The notes under the pieces were generated by a model. That model worked only from the letters and a program-made list of their open reading frames with translations. It did not search any database and was not told the origin of the DNA. Of a DNA stretch of 64,000 nt, positions 45,031-58,299 are shown piece by piece; position 1 is the stretch's first letter, and each line of letters starts with the position of its first letter. Source of the stretch: Theocolax elegans (taxonomy: Eukaryota > Arthropoda > Insecta > Hymenoptera > Cerocephalidae); assembly GCA_026168455.1 (NCBI GenBank), contig CM047431.1, positions 18,017,547-18,081,546 on the forward strand, written 5' to 3'. The translations under genes and the position numbers were made by a program.

Positions 45031-45538
45031 AACGATGAATTAATAGGAATATTGTATTTAAATATATTAATGTTAAATTAATAATGTTAAATTATAATGT
45101 TAAAAATAATAATGTTAAATTATCGAATATTGTTCACGTATTTAATAAAGAGTGATCTATAGGATCTGGAATATGTAACCAATCATGTATTGCGAAAAAG
45201 TGTTACATGAAATAACATAGTGCATTAATACACTTGTACATGTTTAGTCTATTACATCCCACCACCACTGTTTCCTATTTTTATGTGATAAGTATAAAAT
45301 TACCAACTCCCTTCTTAATATATTCATATCGTAAATATAAACCGAATGTAATAAAAACCAACCATAATAATTTCTTACAAAGTTAAAGATAAAATATTAA
45401 TGGTATTTAATTTCTCCCTCCATTAGGAGATATGTTAAATCATTAGTTACTGTAGAGGGATAGCACTGTACCTCTCATTGGTCAGTTGACGATTTCTCCC
45501 TATGACGTAAGAATTCAATGTACGATAAGCGTGCACTT

Positions 45539-45573
45539 TATAAAGCGGTACGTCGCTTCGAGCATTCTTAGTT
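45539..45573 (+). promoter_or_regulatory. TATA box and initiator upstream of the 210-codon ORF
   Basis: TATAAA at 45539-45544 and TTAGTT at 45568-45573, spaced as in an RNA polymerase II core promoter, 53 bp before the first ATG. Confidence 0.55.
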
Positions 45574-45625
45574 TTATTTCAAAAACTTTGACCTTAAACT
45601 CGTGCACTACTGTTTTAATAAGAAA

Positions 45626-46258
45626 ATGGCTGATCGAACGGAAGTACGTCGTCTACTGACTGAAAAAACAGTTTGTGGTTTATACGGAAACTTACTCTTG
45701 GCAACGTCATACAACTTAAATAAATCTCATTCAAAACATATACCAATTGAATTAAAAAACTCAAACATCCGTTATTCTCTTATTATAAAACTCTTCACTG
45801 AAAGCCACACTTACCACGTTAAATTTGATTTGGATTCATGGACTAAATTCACAAACAAGTTTGATGAGATTGATTCGTACCTTCAAGAATGTTACAGATT
45901 TAATCAGTTTAGTGAGTCGAACTTTATTGCAACAAGTTTTCATAAAAAACTGTATCAATTCTCCTTTAAATTAAAATTTATAGTTGTAGAAGAGAAACTG
46001 TATGTATTATACACAATTAAATATATTAAAAGGGTTATTGAAAAGGACAGTAGTAATGATTTAATAATGTTATGCAAAGGTCTAATATTTGATAAATATT
46101 ATACACTTTATGCAATTGAACTCATGTTTGATATAGATAATAATTTGCTCAACTTAATTTTATCTAAAATAAGTGCGACACGTGTACCTGTTGTACTTCA
46201 TAACTTGGAAACACAAATGTTAAATAATTGTAAAAAGAAGTTCATCAACCCGGAATAA
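45626..46258 (+). CDS. Intact ORF of unknown function in the Polinton remnant
   Basis: 210 codons from the ATG at 45626 (context AAAATGG). The frame is open 24 bp further upstream, but without an ATG. The protein is hydrophilic with mixed charge and has no signal peptide, membrane segment or domain that I recognise. It has a WTKFTNKFDEIDSYL segment at about residues 80-94 and many lysines and leucines. A TATA box and initiator precede it, and AATAAA overlaps the stop codon at 46254-46259. All other genes in this element are ruined, so an undamaged ORF of this length stands out. It may be a Polinton accessory gene or a gene from elsewhere. Confidence 0.6.
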   Translation: MADRTEVRRLLTEKTVCGLYGNLLLATSYNLNKSHSKHIPIELKNSNIRYSLIIKLFTESHTYHVKFDLDSWTKFTNKFDEIDSYLQECYRFNQFSESNFIATSFHKKLYQFSFKLKFIVVEEKLYVLYTIKYIKRVIEKDSSNDLIMLCKGLIFDKYYTLYAIELMFDIDNNLLNLILSKISATRVPVVLHNLETQMLNNCKKKFINPE

Positions 46259-46407
46259 AAAAAACGTAATTATCATTTTAATTCTTGTTTATTTTTTATT
46301 TAATACATTTAATGCATCCCCACTCCTATAAAACATTTCATTTCCATCAACCAGATTAGAATTTATTCCCTCTACCTTGAATTACCCTTATTCGTTGGTT
46401 TTATATA

Positions 46408-46551
46408 ATGCAGATCAAAGGATCGTTTACTTTTAGTGATTTTCTAACCGTCATTCAAGCAAGGATCATTGCAAAGAAGTCTAAGGAAAAAGATAAACCG
46501 AATTCAAATCATTATTTTAAAAACTGTGCAGTTGTTACAAACCAATATGGA
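46408..46551 (+). other. Short ORF of 47 codons, uncertain
   Basis: An ATG-to-TAG frame begins MQIKGSFTFSDFLTVIQARI and has a lysine-rich middle. It could be a fragment of another Polinton gene. Nothing else supports it. Confidence 0.2.
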
Positions 46552-46869
46552 TAGAGAAACATATTTAATTAAGTAAAAATGTATTTAATCATACTTATGG
46601 CGTGTTCTTGAAATTGAGCTTTGAACGGTAAATGAAAAAAGAATTTTAAATATAACTTCCTAATGTTTTACAGGTTCAATGACCGTAGAATAAATAACGA
46701 CGTGTAAAAAAAGAATGTTATCTTAATTACTTTTACCTAAACTTTAAATATCATAACCAGATATAGCGAGGCGATAATATCATCAGAGAAAAAGAATGTG
46801 ATCTTAATTATGAGACAGTATACTTGAGATGATTTTTGAGGAGTACAAGTAACACCGTGTACAAATATA

Positions 46870-47100
46870 GTGGTGCACTATAGAACAAATGACATCATAA
46901 AGGACACGTATTAGCTTACTTATTTGTTTATATAAAAATAAACAATTAAGATAACGTTCTTGAAATAACATTCCTTTTTTGAGTAGGTATTGCAATGACC
47001 TTGAAAAAAGGAATGTTATCTTAATTGTTTGTTTATATAAGTAAGCTAACGCGTGACCCTGATGACGTCATTTGTTATGATTCGCTATACCTACTTACAT
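46870..47100. repeat. Fold-back element with ~105-bp inverted arms
   Basis: The left arm (about 46870-46980) and right arm (47004-47100) are reverse complements with scattered mismatches. Shared parts are agcttacttat-tgtttatat, caattaagataac and acaaatgac-tcat. The centre is ~23 bp. The word aagaatgttatcttaatt also occurs at 46712 and, with one change, at 46795. This is probably a MITE or related to the Polinton termini. Confidence 0.7.
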
Positions 47101-49265
47101 ACTACTAGCGTAGATGCTACAATACGATTCTGAGAAAATTAATTACTTAATTCGATGACTTTCTGGTTATATAGTTACATCTATTTATATTTATATATAC
47201 GCATATACATTTTCAATGTATCTAACATCTCGATTTCAATTTATGCATCACTGTTTATATTCGATGCTCGCTCAGTAATAGTAAGTCGTTTAATTTGACA
47301 GGTCAATATGATTTAACAAGAAAAATTCTGTTTTGTATGTTTCTAATTTAATTTATGACAGTGTTTCTAATTTTTTAATATTTGTTTGGTTAAAATAAAT
47401 TAGCCTGTTGAAGTCAGCCTACCAACACAAAAAATCTAAATTTCGGTTTTTCTTCCAAATCCTTTGCCTCCGTCAGATCGAAAAATAATCAAATCCTCAA
47501 AATCAACCATGGAGAATGCCAAAAATTACCATTCCAACTTAATATATCATATCTGCATGAAACTAAATCGAGCTACTGATAAATACTGATGATTAATTGA
47601 CGTACAGCTTTACCTACACAGTCTATCCCTATTTGAATACTATACGCCCCCAATATACTCGTATATTTTTAATCTCATTCAAAATAAAAAAGTATCCACA
47701 CAGCTACATGAACGCGAAAGACTGTCAAAAAAATAAGGCATCTATACGATTGTAGCATTACAATATTGTGTAGGTAAGGCAAACAATGTTTCGATAATGG
47801 AAAATACTAAATAATATATATTTTTTCGTTTTTGTAACGTATCAAAGATCAATAAGTCGATTATTTTTAAGTTAGAGTATTCCAAACCCCTATATACTTT
47901 AAACAATACTTTACTAAATAACGTACAATTTACAAAATCACTCTAAAGTAGAGTGAACATCAACTTGATTAGTTTAATAATTGTTCAATTTGTCGTTGTG
48001 TTCGTGAGGTCGTGTGTTTGTCGCAGTTTGTACAGTTTCCATACATCAATACAGTGATTTAGAACTTATATAATCCGAAGTAGAATTTTTTCTTTTTCCT
48101 CACCCCTCTACAAACAAACAATAATCAATAAATTAAAATTACATTTTATATAGTTAAAAGAACATTTATTCATCGTGTATTTAATAAATATAAATAATAT
48201 ATTGTGACGGGCTTATGTTTTTAGTCACATAGAAAAATATATTCTTTTTTGGTCATCAGGATATGATTAAGGTTCAAAAAGGAATATGTAATTGACTAGT
48301 ATCATGGGTAGATATATGATTATAAAAACCATGCGCCATCCATGAATACTTGGTCGAAAGGATCAGGTTCACTTGACATAGGAATTAGGAGTGAGCATTC
48401 TATAGAGCCTCAAAATGAATTTAAATAATATTTTATGATTTCTTATTTAAATCAAGTTCCAATTAAGCTATTCGAAAAAGTAGATTTTAAGATATAAAAA
48501 CTTTTAATCATTTTTTCCTGTGATTACCTTAATTAACATTTGATTTGATAATTATAATAAGTACAATTTATTATATTCATAACGTGTAAGTTTATTATTA
48601 AACAAGTGTTTTCAAAGATTATATAATTCTTTATATTATGAATATTATATAAATCCCCGTCGGACTTTTGCTTAATTATATGAAGTACGGAGATGGCTCT
48701 CCGTCGCTCGGTCGCGCTGAGGCGAATGCTGCTGAGTACGAGGAGACGGCTGGTTTTGTCTCTTCGAGATTTGACTGGAAAATCTCCCTCTTTGCTGATT
48801 TTCCTTATTACTGTAGTGTAAAATCGCTTCCCTTACTTTTCGGACATTCACACATTTACATTTCATTCTATGTTTAAACTTACAATATTTAAAATTTGCA
48901 ATGTTTAAACGATGTTTAAATCAATAATAATGATATTAAATTATTATTATTGTTTTACAAAAACTTAAATACATAAATGGATCATATTTTTATACTATTA
49001 TTAATGTCCAAATAATTAAATAACAATCTTTTCTAAATTATTTATGTTTGAAAATGCTATTTTAATTATTGTATATTATCGTTATTGTTATAATTAATTA
49101 ATTTATTTAATTATTATAAATTATTTCAAATTTGCTTCGATTGAGCTAATATTTTAATTAAATTTTCGATTTTTGTAAAAAAAATAAGTAAAATTTTAAA
49201 TAATTTGAGTTTTGATTGTTTATTGTTTAAATTTTATCGTTAAACAATAAATGATCAAATAAAAA
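47101..49265. other. AT-rich intergenic or intronic DNA
   Basis: No coding exon or repeat family is recognised. It lies upstream of the Pcyt2 exon on the same strand and could be intron. The paired frames at 48668-48877 are not convincing. Confidence 0.5.
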
Positions 49266-49267
49266 AA

Positions 49268-49350
49268 TTTTTGCATCTAGCGAGGATCGAACTCCGACCC
49301 CGAGCGTGGTAATCCAGCACGCTATCGCCTGAGCTATCGAGCCCTCTTAT
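49268..49350 (-). other. tRNA-like sequence (degenerate tRNA or SINE head)
   Basis: On the minus strand it has an A-box-like TAGCTCAGGCG and a B-box-like GAGTTCGATCC at normal spacing, and a partial anticodon stem (GCGTG/CACGC) with a 9-base loop. The T stem pairs over only three bases and the acceptor ends do not pair. I therefore do not call it a functional tRNA. Confidence 0.45.
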
Positions 49351-49631
49351 ACGCCATAAGACTATACGTCTATTCGAGTATAGACTTGCCTGTCTTAATA
49401 TACATATTTTAGATCAATTTTGCTGTAGTCTTCAGTAACTATATGTTATAAATTTTATAGTTTTAATATGTACAATAAGTTGTTAATTATAAAAATGTAC
49501 TATAAAAATGATGCAGTGTTACTATTTTATCCACCATCATACTATTTTATCATATGTAAATTCCTTAATCTATCTGAAGTATCCAATCATTCGAGAGTAT
49601 ACATTTTGTAAATATAAACTGATGGATTTAA

Positions 49632-51619
<1,988 letters not shown>

Positions 51620-51894
51620 TATATGGTATTCCACGTGAAGTGGTCCAATCAAAATATTAAAATGCACCAAATTTTGGGTACATATTGCAAATGTTTTTCA
51701 GAAAACAGAAAAAAATTTTAGGTACTAGAATCTATTTACTCAAAAGTTATTCTAACCTCAAAAAGTGAATTTTTCCAAGTTTTTTTCAACACCAGCTATG
51801 ATAATTTAAAGAGAGACAAAAAATTCACAAAAATTAACATGGTAATTTCCATTTAAATTTGTAAAAAAATTTCGTGTTTCTTTAAATTATCATA
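51620..51894 (+). mobile_element. Partial fold-back element of the gtattccacgtgaagtgg family
   Basis: Matches the outer arm of 17660-18202 (caccaaattttgggtacatattgcaaatg), with an internal deletion joining it to the gataatttaaag centre. Confidence 0.65.
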
Positions 51895-52813
51895 AATATT
51901 TCACATCAAGTAGTATGATGAAAATTTTAAATCGCACCAAATTTTGAGAACAAGCTAGAAATATCTTCCAAGAATTAGAAAAAAATTTTTAGGTGATAAA
52001 AATAATTTAACTAAAAGTTATTCCACCTTAACAAAATAAAATTTTTCAATTATTAAAAAAAATTGCTATTTTCCAATTCATTTATCTCAAAATCTAGTGA
52101 TTTAAAAAAAAAAACATTACATACAACTTTTGTTTAAAATAATCTTATCTACCCAGCTTACAATTATTAATTTTAAAATCTCGAAGAGATAGAAAACCCG
52201 GAAATAGTGATTATCAAAAAAGGCGACCACGCCGCAACTGATTTTGATCTAATACCGCTTAAAAAATCACATTTTTCGAGAGCTTCCGAATGGCGGTGGT
52301 TGGATTATTGGCCAAGACTGCTGGTAATAGTTATGCCTCATAAACCTCATAAAATCACTAATTTTCATGTATTTTAGGACATAACTTTCACCCGCCGTCT
52401 TGAAAAATAATCTAGCTACCGCCATTCGAAAGCTCTCGAAAAATATGATTTTCTAAGCGGTATTAGATCAAAATCAGTTGTGGCGTGGTGGTATTTTTTT
52501 GATAATCAATATTTTAGGGTGTTTTATCTCTTCGAGATTTCAAAATTAAGAATTGTAACCAGGGTAGATAAGCTCTAAATATTATTTTGAACAAAAGTTG
52601 TATGTAATGTTTTTTTTAAAAAATCAATAGTTTTTGAGATAAATGGATTTGAAAATAGCAATTTTTTTTAATAATTGAAAAATGTCCATTTTTTATCGTG
52701 GAATAACTCTTAGTGAAATTATTTTTAACACCTAAAAATTTTTCTATTTTCTGGAATATATTCTCAAAGGTGCGTATTAAAATTTTCATCATACCACTTG
52801 ACGTGAAGTAGCC

Positions 52814-52815
<2 letters not shown>
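51895..52815. mobile_element. Fold-back (palindromic) element
   Basis: Left end atttcacatcaagtagtatgatgaaaattttaaat is answered by attaaaattttcatcataccacttgacgtgaagtagccc at the right end. The arms meet near 52350 around gccaagactgctgg. No coding sequence. Related to 55328-56750. Confidence 0.75.

Positions 52816-52817
<2 letters not shown>

Positions 52818-52862
<45 letters not shown>
52818..52862. repeat. (TA)n microsatellite
   Basis: Uninterrupted TA run directly abutting the end of the fold-back element, suggesting TA-rich target preference. Confidence 0.95.
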
Positions 52863-52865
<3 letters not shown>

Positions 52866-53192
52866 TCATAACGGTAAGCGAGTTACCGATCAGGTGGGCA
52901 ACGCGAAAGAGTGTATACAGCGCTACGCGGATAGTATAGATATAGCGCGCGCACTGACGGATGTGGGAGCGGAATGGTCCCCTTCGCTTGGACCAGCCGT
53001 CCACAAGAGTAGGCACGTAGGCCGTGTCATGGCCCTGACTACCGTCCTGGACCCCTTCAATGACGACGGCAGCAATTTCCTCTTGGCGACGGCAATGCTT
53101 CTCCAGAAACTGCTGCTGCCTCCAGTACAGAGTGGCCAGGACGGCTGACAACATCTCATTCGGTGAACTGCAGGCGGCTGAGGTGTTGTCAC
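52863..53192 (-). pseudogene. Gypsy gag N-terminal fragment (probable)
   Basis: Minus strand, downstream of an LTR-like block at 53330-53552. It is open with a LATLYWRQQQFLEKHCRRQEE-type coiled-coil-like start and a glutamine- and charge-rich sequence. It breaks off at the TA tract. Assignment rests on position and composition. Confidence 0.4.
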
Positions 53193-53329
53193 TTTGGTTG
53201 GCTTTAAATCCGTGTGTTGGGCCTAGTGACCAAAATTAGCCAACTATAACATACGCCGGAGAGGGCGGTATTCGTAGGGAAGGATTACAACCGGGAAATT
53301 AATTGACAAGCGAAATATTAAGTTAGTCG

Positions 53330-53552
53330 GCGAGATGGATGATCTCGCCTAGTCAACTTATTAAATAAATAAATAAATATCAGCTATTTTTACAATAACT
53401 ATTGAGGGCGAGACGTACTGTCGCCACCCCCAAGGTCAGCGCGGAAAGAATCAATAAAAAATCGATATCGGCCGCGTAATCATCCGGGGACGACCGGTTG
53501 CTTAACCCGATGGCGTTGACGTCACGCCGTGTGACACGTTAGCTCTGACGTA
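53330..53552 (-). repeat. Gypsy LTR portion, minus orientation
   Basis: Reverse-complement match to 62333-62567, sharing ctacgtcagagctaa, cacggcgtgacgtca, gatatcgattttttatt, tctttccgcgctgacct and caatagttattgtaaaaatag. Confidence 0.75.
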
Positions 53553-54410
53553 GAGAGTTTTTAAGTAGCAGCTGCAGACCGCTGGATCCCATTACGGTTT
53601 TGGAGGCTCCGGGGTCGTAAAAGGCTCTTATACGAAGGCCTTCAAACTCCACGAGAAGCCACCAACGACTTTCATCCTCTGGTTTATATAATGTGGTACG
53701 TTTGTTGGCTTCTTGGGAATGTTCCTCCTTTTGAGATCTATATTCACTCCTTTCTGGACCGTCCATTCGGCCCGAGTGAATCTGTTCTGAACTTACCTGG
53801 GACAGTGGGGACACAACTCCTTGGGGCGCGGTTTTTTTCTCGTTTAACCGCTCCTTTTCGCGTTTCCTGAGCACACCGGACATTACCTGCAGGAATACCC
53901 TATTTTCCCGCATCCCGCGCAGGTGAGAGTCTTCGTTGAGTTGAAGGTTGAGCCCATCCGGTTTTTAGGCTACTCCTTTACTTTTTCTCTTGACGGGCTT
54001 GCCTTCTCCTTCTCCTGCCGCTGTTGGGAATTCTTCCTTGGACCATTAGGCCTCCCAAATCTCCTATTCTTCGCTATTGCGGCCGTAAGGACGTGCGAAC
54101 ACGTTCGTGTCCCAGGTGTGGCCAGATCCACATAAGGTGACTGAAGGAGGTTAATCCTGTTAAATACGCCGAACTGGGGGAGGAACCACAACCCCCACAT
54201 CCACCTAGGGAGGTTAGGGTCCCGACCGCGACCATCCCAGGTCCCTCTCCTACACTCTCTGCCCGCCTCCACATTTCCATCCACATTTAAGGAACAACCG
54301 GGTCCTTCCATCGCGGTATCCTCGAGGGCTCGATTGGTGGAAGCCCTGGTGGAACTGTTCCCAGAGGAGCAGTTACAGATTTTCGCTTCCCTCCTCCAGT
54401 GATGATCCAA
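53539..54410 (-). pseudogene. Gypsy gag nucleocapsid and protease, joined to the LTR by deletion
   Basis: 54410-53920 on the minus strand has broken gag with a zinc-knuckle-like CxxCG-x-GY motif near 53900, and 53913-53539 is open for 124 codons. The latter ends with an aspartic protease segment (WWLLVEFEGLRIRAFYDPGA, with DPGAS in place of the usual DSGAS). The protease runs straight into LTR sequence at about 53550, so RT, RNase H and integrase have been deleted. The plus-strand fragment at 59760-61260 carries the missing type of domains but is another copy. Confidence 0.6.
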
Positions 54411-54988
54411 ATAAGATTAAAGGGAGAAGAAGATGATGATGGAGGAAATTATGAAAGGGACGATAATGATGAGAGGTGATAGTAGTGATGATGGACTAGA
54501 TGGCAAACGAAAAGGAATCTATTGAAGAATAATAAATGAAGGTAAACCTTAATTTTCAGGAAGATAGTAATGGTAATTCATAGATATGAAAGCAAAAAGA
54601 TGGTAGAATTGGTGGTTGAGATGAGATCTGATAAAATTGATGGAAGGATGTACTAGAATAAGGAAATGTAAGAACGATAGTAAGTATTGGATGGTAATAA
54701 ACATTTTTATTTTATTTGTTTGGTATATATCTCATTATTATTAGTAGGTATTAATTCTTTTATAACTTTATGTTTCATATTTTTTTTTAATATTTTGTTT
54801 ATTTCCTGGATGGTTAATACAATAAGAGAATTTTTGGGCAGAAGTATGAGGACTGATGTTGTAATGGATGAGAAGTAACGGGTTATGTGTGATCGGTGAT
54901 GATTATCGCTTTGGCCAATTATTCTGTAAGTGCAGTCCACTCTCCATGTAAAAGTGTGTCCTGACTTAGGAGGGGGGTATTGTGAGGT
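54411..54988 (+). other. Purine-rich DNA ending in a polypurine tract
   Basis: 54420-54540 is rich in gatgatgg words. No gene is seen. The end (gacttaggaggggggta at 54963-54988) looks like an LTR-retrotransposon polypurine tract. Confidence 0.45.
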
Positions 54989-55046
54989 AGTAAATACCTC
55001 ACACATCAATATAATATTAAAAATATTATTGTTGTCCTGTACCTGA

Positions 55047-55050
<4 letters not shown>
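54989..55050 (+). mobile_element. LTR start, split from its remainder
   Basis: Begins tgtgaggtagtaaatacctcacac, an inverted repeat, directly after the polypurine tract, and shares its first ~60 bp with 37282-37345. It is cut at a TA tract; the apparent remainder is at 59650-59765. Confidence 0.55.
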
Positions 55051-55097
<47 letters not shown>

Positions 55098-55327
55098 ATA
55101 ATATATAAATATTTCGCCGCCGCCGCCGCCGCCGTGTCTAAGAATTCAGGATTCAACATATATATATATATGTCATATATATATGTTATATATATATGTT
55201 ATATATATATGTCATATATATATTATATATATGTCATATGTCTATGTTATATCTCTCTATAATATATAAATATTTCGCCGCCGCCGCCGCCGTGTCTAAG
55301 AATTCAGGATTCAACTTATATATATAT
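55051..55327 (-). repeat. (TA)n tracts with two GCC-repeat modules (copies 3 and 4)
   Basis: TA run at 55053-55094. Modules at 55094-55157 and 55253-55315 on the minus strand are nearly identical to each other and to 16141-16200. Confidence 0.85.
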
Positions 55328-56750
55328 ATGGGCTATTTCACGTCAAGTGGTACGATGAAAATTTTAAATCACTCCAACTTTTGTGAAAAGACTGGAAATA
55401 TCTTCCAGAAGATAGAAAAAAAAATTTTAGGTTTTAAAAAATAATTTGCTTAAGAGTTATTCGACCATGAAAAGTGGAAAATTTTCAAATTTTTAGAAAA
55501 ATTATTATATTTAAAGCCATTTATCTCAAAATCTATTGATTTTTTTGAAAAAACATTATAAACAACTTTTGTTTAAAATAATCTTTAAGAGCCGCGGTGG
55601 CTCATGGGTAGAGCTCCCGACTCTCACACCGAGGGTCGTGGGTTCGATCCCAGACGTGTACCTCTGAAAATTTTTTCATGTGCATTTTTCGAACACCGCG
55701 ACTCAGTGGCTCGGCGTGTCACTATAATGTGACGCCAGTTCAGGTGCTTGTGCGTTTCGTGCATTTTTCAGTGCATGGGAGGCACGGGCATCTGAACTAT
55801 AGGGAACGTTAGGGACGCGAAGATGTAAAAAGGATCGCGGTGGTTCCATCGGGAGGACAGGAAACTGTAATTATTAGACTAATTACAGTGACCGATGATA
55901 TCTTCCGATGGACACAAGCACCACTGTTTCAACTACATGTGCTTTGATTACAGACACACCGTTCACCTCCGTCGCTGATTAGCCCTGGCAGCATAAATAG
56001 AGCGACGTTAAATAACATAAAAAAAAAAAAAAAAAAAAAAAATAATCTTTAGAACTTATCTATCTGGGTTACAATTCTTAATATTAAAATCTCGAAGAGA
56101 TAGGGCACTCGAAAATATTGAATATCAAAAAAAGGCGACCACGCCACAATCGATTTTGATCTAACACCGCTCAAAAGATCACATTTTTTGAGAGCTTTCG
56201 AATGGCGGTGGTTAGATTATTGGCCAAGACCGCTGGTGCAAGTTATGCCCTAAAATACATGAAAATTAGTGATTTTATGAGGTTTATGGTGTATAACTTA
56301 CACCAGCAGTCTTGGCCAATAATCTAACCACAGCCATTCGAAAGCTCTCCAAAAATGTGATCTTTTAAGCGGTGTTAGATCAAAATCGATTGTGGCGTGG
56401 TCGCCTTTTTTTGATATTCAATATTTTCGAGTGCCCTATTTCTTCGAGATTTTAAAATTAAGAATTGTAACCCAGATAGATAAGTTCTAAAGATTATTTT
56501 GAACAAAAGTTGTTCATAATGTTTTTTCAAAAAAATCAATAGATTTTGAGATAAATGGCTTTAAATATAATAATTTTTCTAAAAATTTGAAAAATTTCCA
56601 CTTTTCATGGTCGAATAACTCTTAAGCAAATTATTTTTAAAACCTAAAATTTTTTTTCTATCTTCTGGAAGATATTTCCAGCCGGTTCTCAAATTTTGGA
56701 GCGATTTAAAATTTTTATCGTACCACTTGACGCGAAATAGCCCACATATA
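55328..56750. mobile_element. Fold-back element carrying a SINE
   Basis: Palindromic element with TA-flanked ends gggctatttcacgtcaagtgg and ccacttgacgcgaaatagccc. The inner arms share gatcttt-agcggtgttagatcaaaatcgattgtggcgtgg. The left arm is interrupted by the SINE at 55588-56040; removing it restores arm symmetry. No protein is encoded. Confidence 0.8.
55588..56040 (+). mobile_element. tRNA-derived SINE, copy c (different head, same tail)
   Basis: Head gagccgcggtggctcatggg (A box) and ggttcgatccc (B box), with loop CTCTCAC as in tRNA-Glu(CTC). A ~300-bp body follows, then acaagcaccactg, ctccgtcgctgattagccc and the tail agcataaatagagcgacgttaaat with a poly-A end of about 27 A. Target duplication AATAATCTTTA at 55577-55587 and 56041-56051. 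It shares the body end and tail with the copies at 40649 and 41208 but has another tRNA head and a longer body. Confidence 0.88.
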
Positions 56751-57700
56751 TATATATTTTAAATTTGTTTTTTCAAGAATAGATAATATATGTATTTTTT
56801 CCGTGCGCAAAAAAAAGTTGTGAATATAACTTGAAAGAATGTGTATTAGTTTACTTATTCCTGATAAAACTTATAAAATAAAAACGGACCTAAAATTTAA
56901 TATAATATTTTTAAAAAAAATGCACAATTTTTCGAAGATAAAATAAATATTAATCAAGTATAACTTACACTTTTCCATATATCTATATGTGAAATATACA
57001 ATAAGTTAAAAATTATATACATTAATTATTGCATTTTTAAGATAATTCTATTGTAAACAGTAATGGCATAAGAAAATTCAAATTTTAACAGTGACAATAT
57101 AAAATACGAATTACATTTCAAAAGTTTTTCGAAAATTATTATTTTAGTAGTATTTAATTTAAATATTATTTAAATCAAAATTTAAAAATTGTATGGATAT
57201 ATAAGTAAGTAGATTACGTATATTTATATAAAACAATATTTTAAATAAACAAGTATGTATTTATTAGAAACAAAAGGTTATTTAAGGAATGCCTTTGTTT
57301 ATAATAATTAAAATAAATATATGGGCTCTGTAACTAAAGGGAAAAATAAAATAATTATGGATTAAAACGCAAATTTTGAAAGAGGGTGCAAATTACGAAT
57401 TACGGGAGAAATGGAAGAAACAGGTTTTTGTTTATATACCGCTAAAATGTTATAAATAATTCTTTAAAACTAATACAAAAATTAATTTAATTAAGAAGAA
57501 AGTTTTATTACTCTAAAAGTACAAAATATTAATGACATATAGAACTCTTGGCGATGACTTAACTAAATTAATTTTATGAGGTAAAGTTCTATTTAGATCC
57601 GTTTAAAACAATCTAAAATTTTAATAGGTTTTTACTAAATACTACAATTAAGTATATGCACTTTACTATTTCTGGTAAGTTAATTTTTCATTAACACATA
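56751..57700 (+). mobile_element. Helitron-like non-autonomous element, 3' truncated
   Basis: Interior matches 25690-27032 (aaagagggtgcaaattacgaattacgggagaaatgg). It stops near 57700 at a TA tract, before the terminal hairpins. Confidence 0.55.
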
Positions 57701-57714
57701 TATATATTATATAT

Positions 57715-58240
57715 ATTACACCGCTGGTGTAATTTATGTCCTAAGATACGTGAAAATTAGTGATTTTATGAGGTTTATGAGGCATAACTTACACCAGCGG
57801 TTTTGGCCAATAATCTAACCCAAACCATTCGACAGCTCGCGAAAAATGTGAACTTTTGAGATGTGTTAGATTAAAATCGATTGTGGTGTGGTAGCCTTTT
57901 TTTGATATTCAATATGTCCGGCTGTTGTATCTCTTCGAGATTTTAAAATTAAGAAATGTAACCATGGTAGATAAGTTCTAAAGATTAATTTAAACAAAAG
58001 TTGTTTGTAATGTTTTTTCAAAAACATCAACAGATTTTGAGATAAATGGCTTAAAAATAGAAATTTTTCTAAAAAATTGAAAAATTTCCACTTTTCATGG
58101 TTGAATAACTCTTAGGTAAATTATTTTTAACACTTAAATTTTTTTCGTATTTTCTGGAAGATGTTTCCAGCCTGTTCTCAAATTTTGGAGCAATTTAAAA
58201 TTTTCATCGCACCACTTGACGTGAAATAGCCCATATATAT
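57715..58240 (-). mobile_element. Half of a fold-back element
   Basis: Runs from the central ttacaccagcgg-tttggccaataatctaacc sequence to the end motif ccacttgacgtgaaatagccc. The other arm is missing. Confidence 0.7.
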
Positions 58241-58299
58241 GTATATATATATGTATGTATGTATGTGGGTGCGTGCGTGCTTGCGTGTGTGTGTGTGTG

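Noticed and set aside
45602..45625. Upstream GTG start for the Polinton-linked ORF
   Set aside because: The first ATG is at 45626 with good context; a GTG start is unlikely in an animal gene.
49268..49350. Functional tRNA gene
   Set aside because: The acceptor ends do not pair and the T stem has only three pairs, so it is a degenerate tRNA-like sequence or SINE head.
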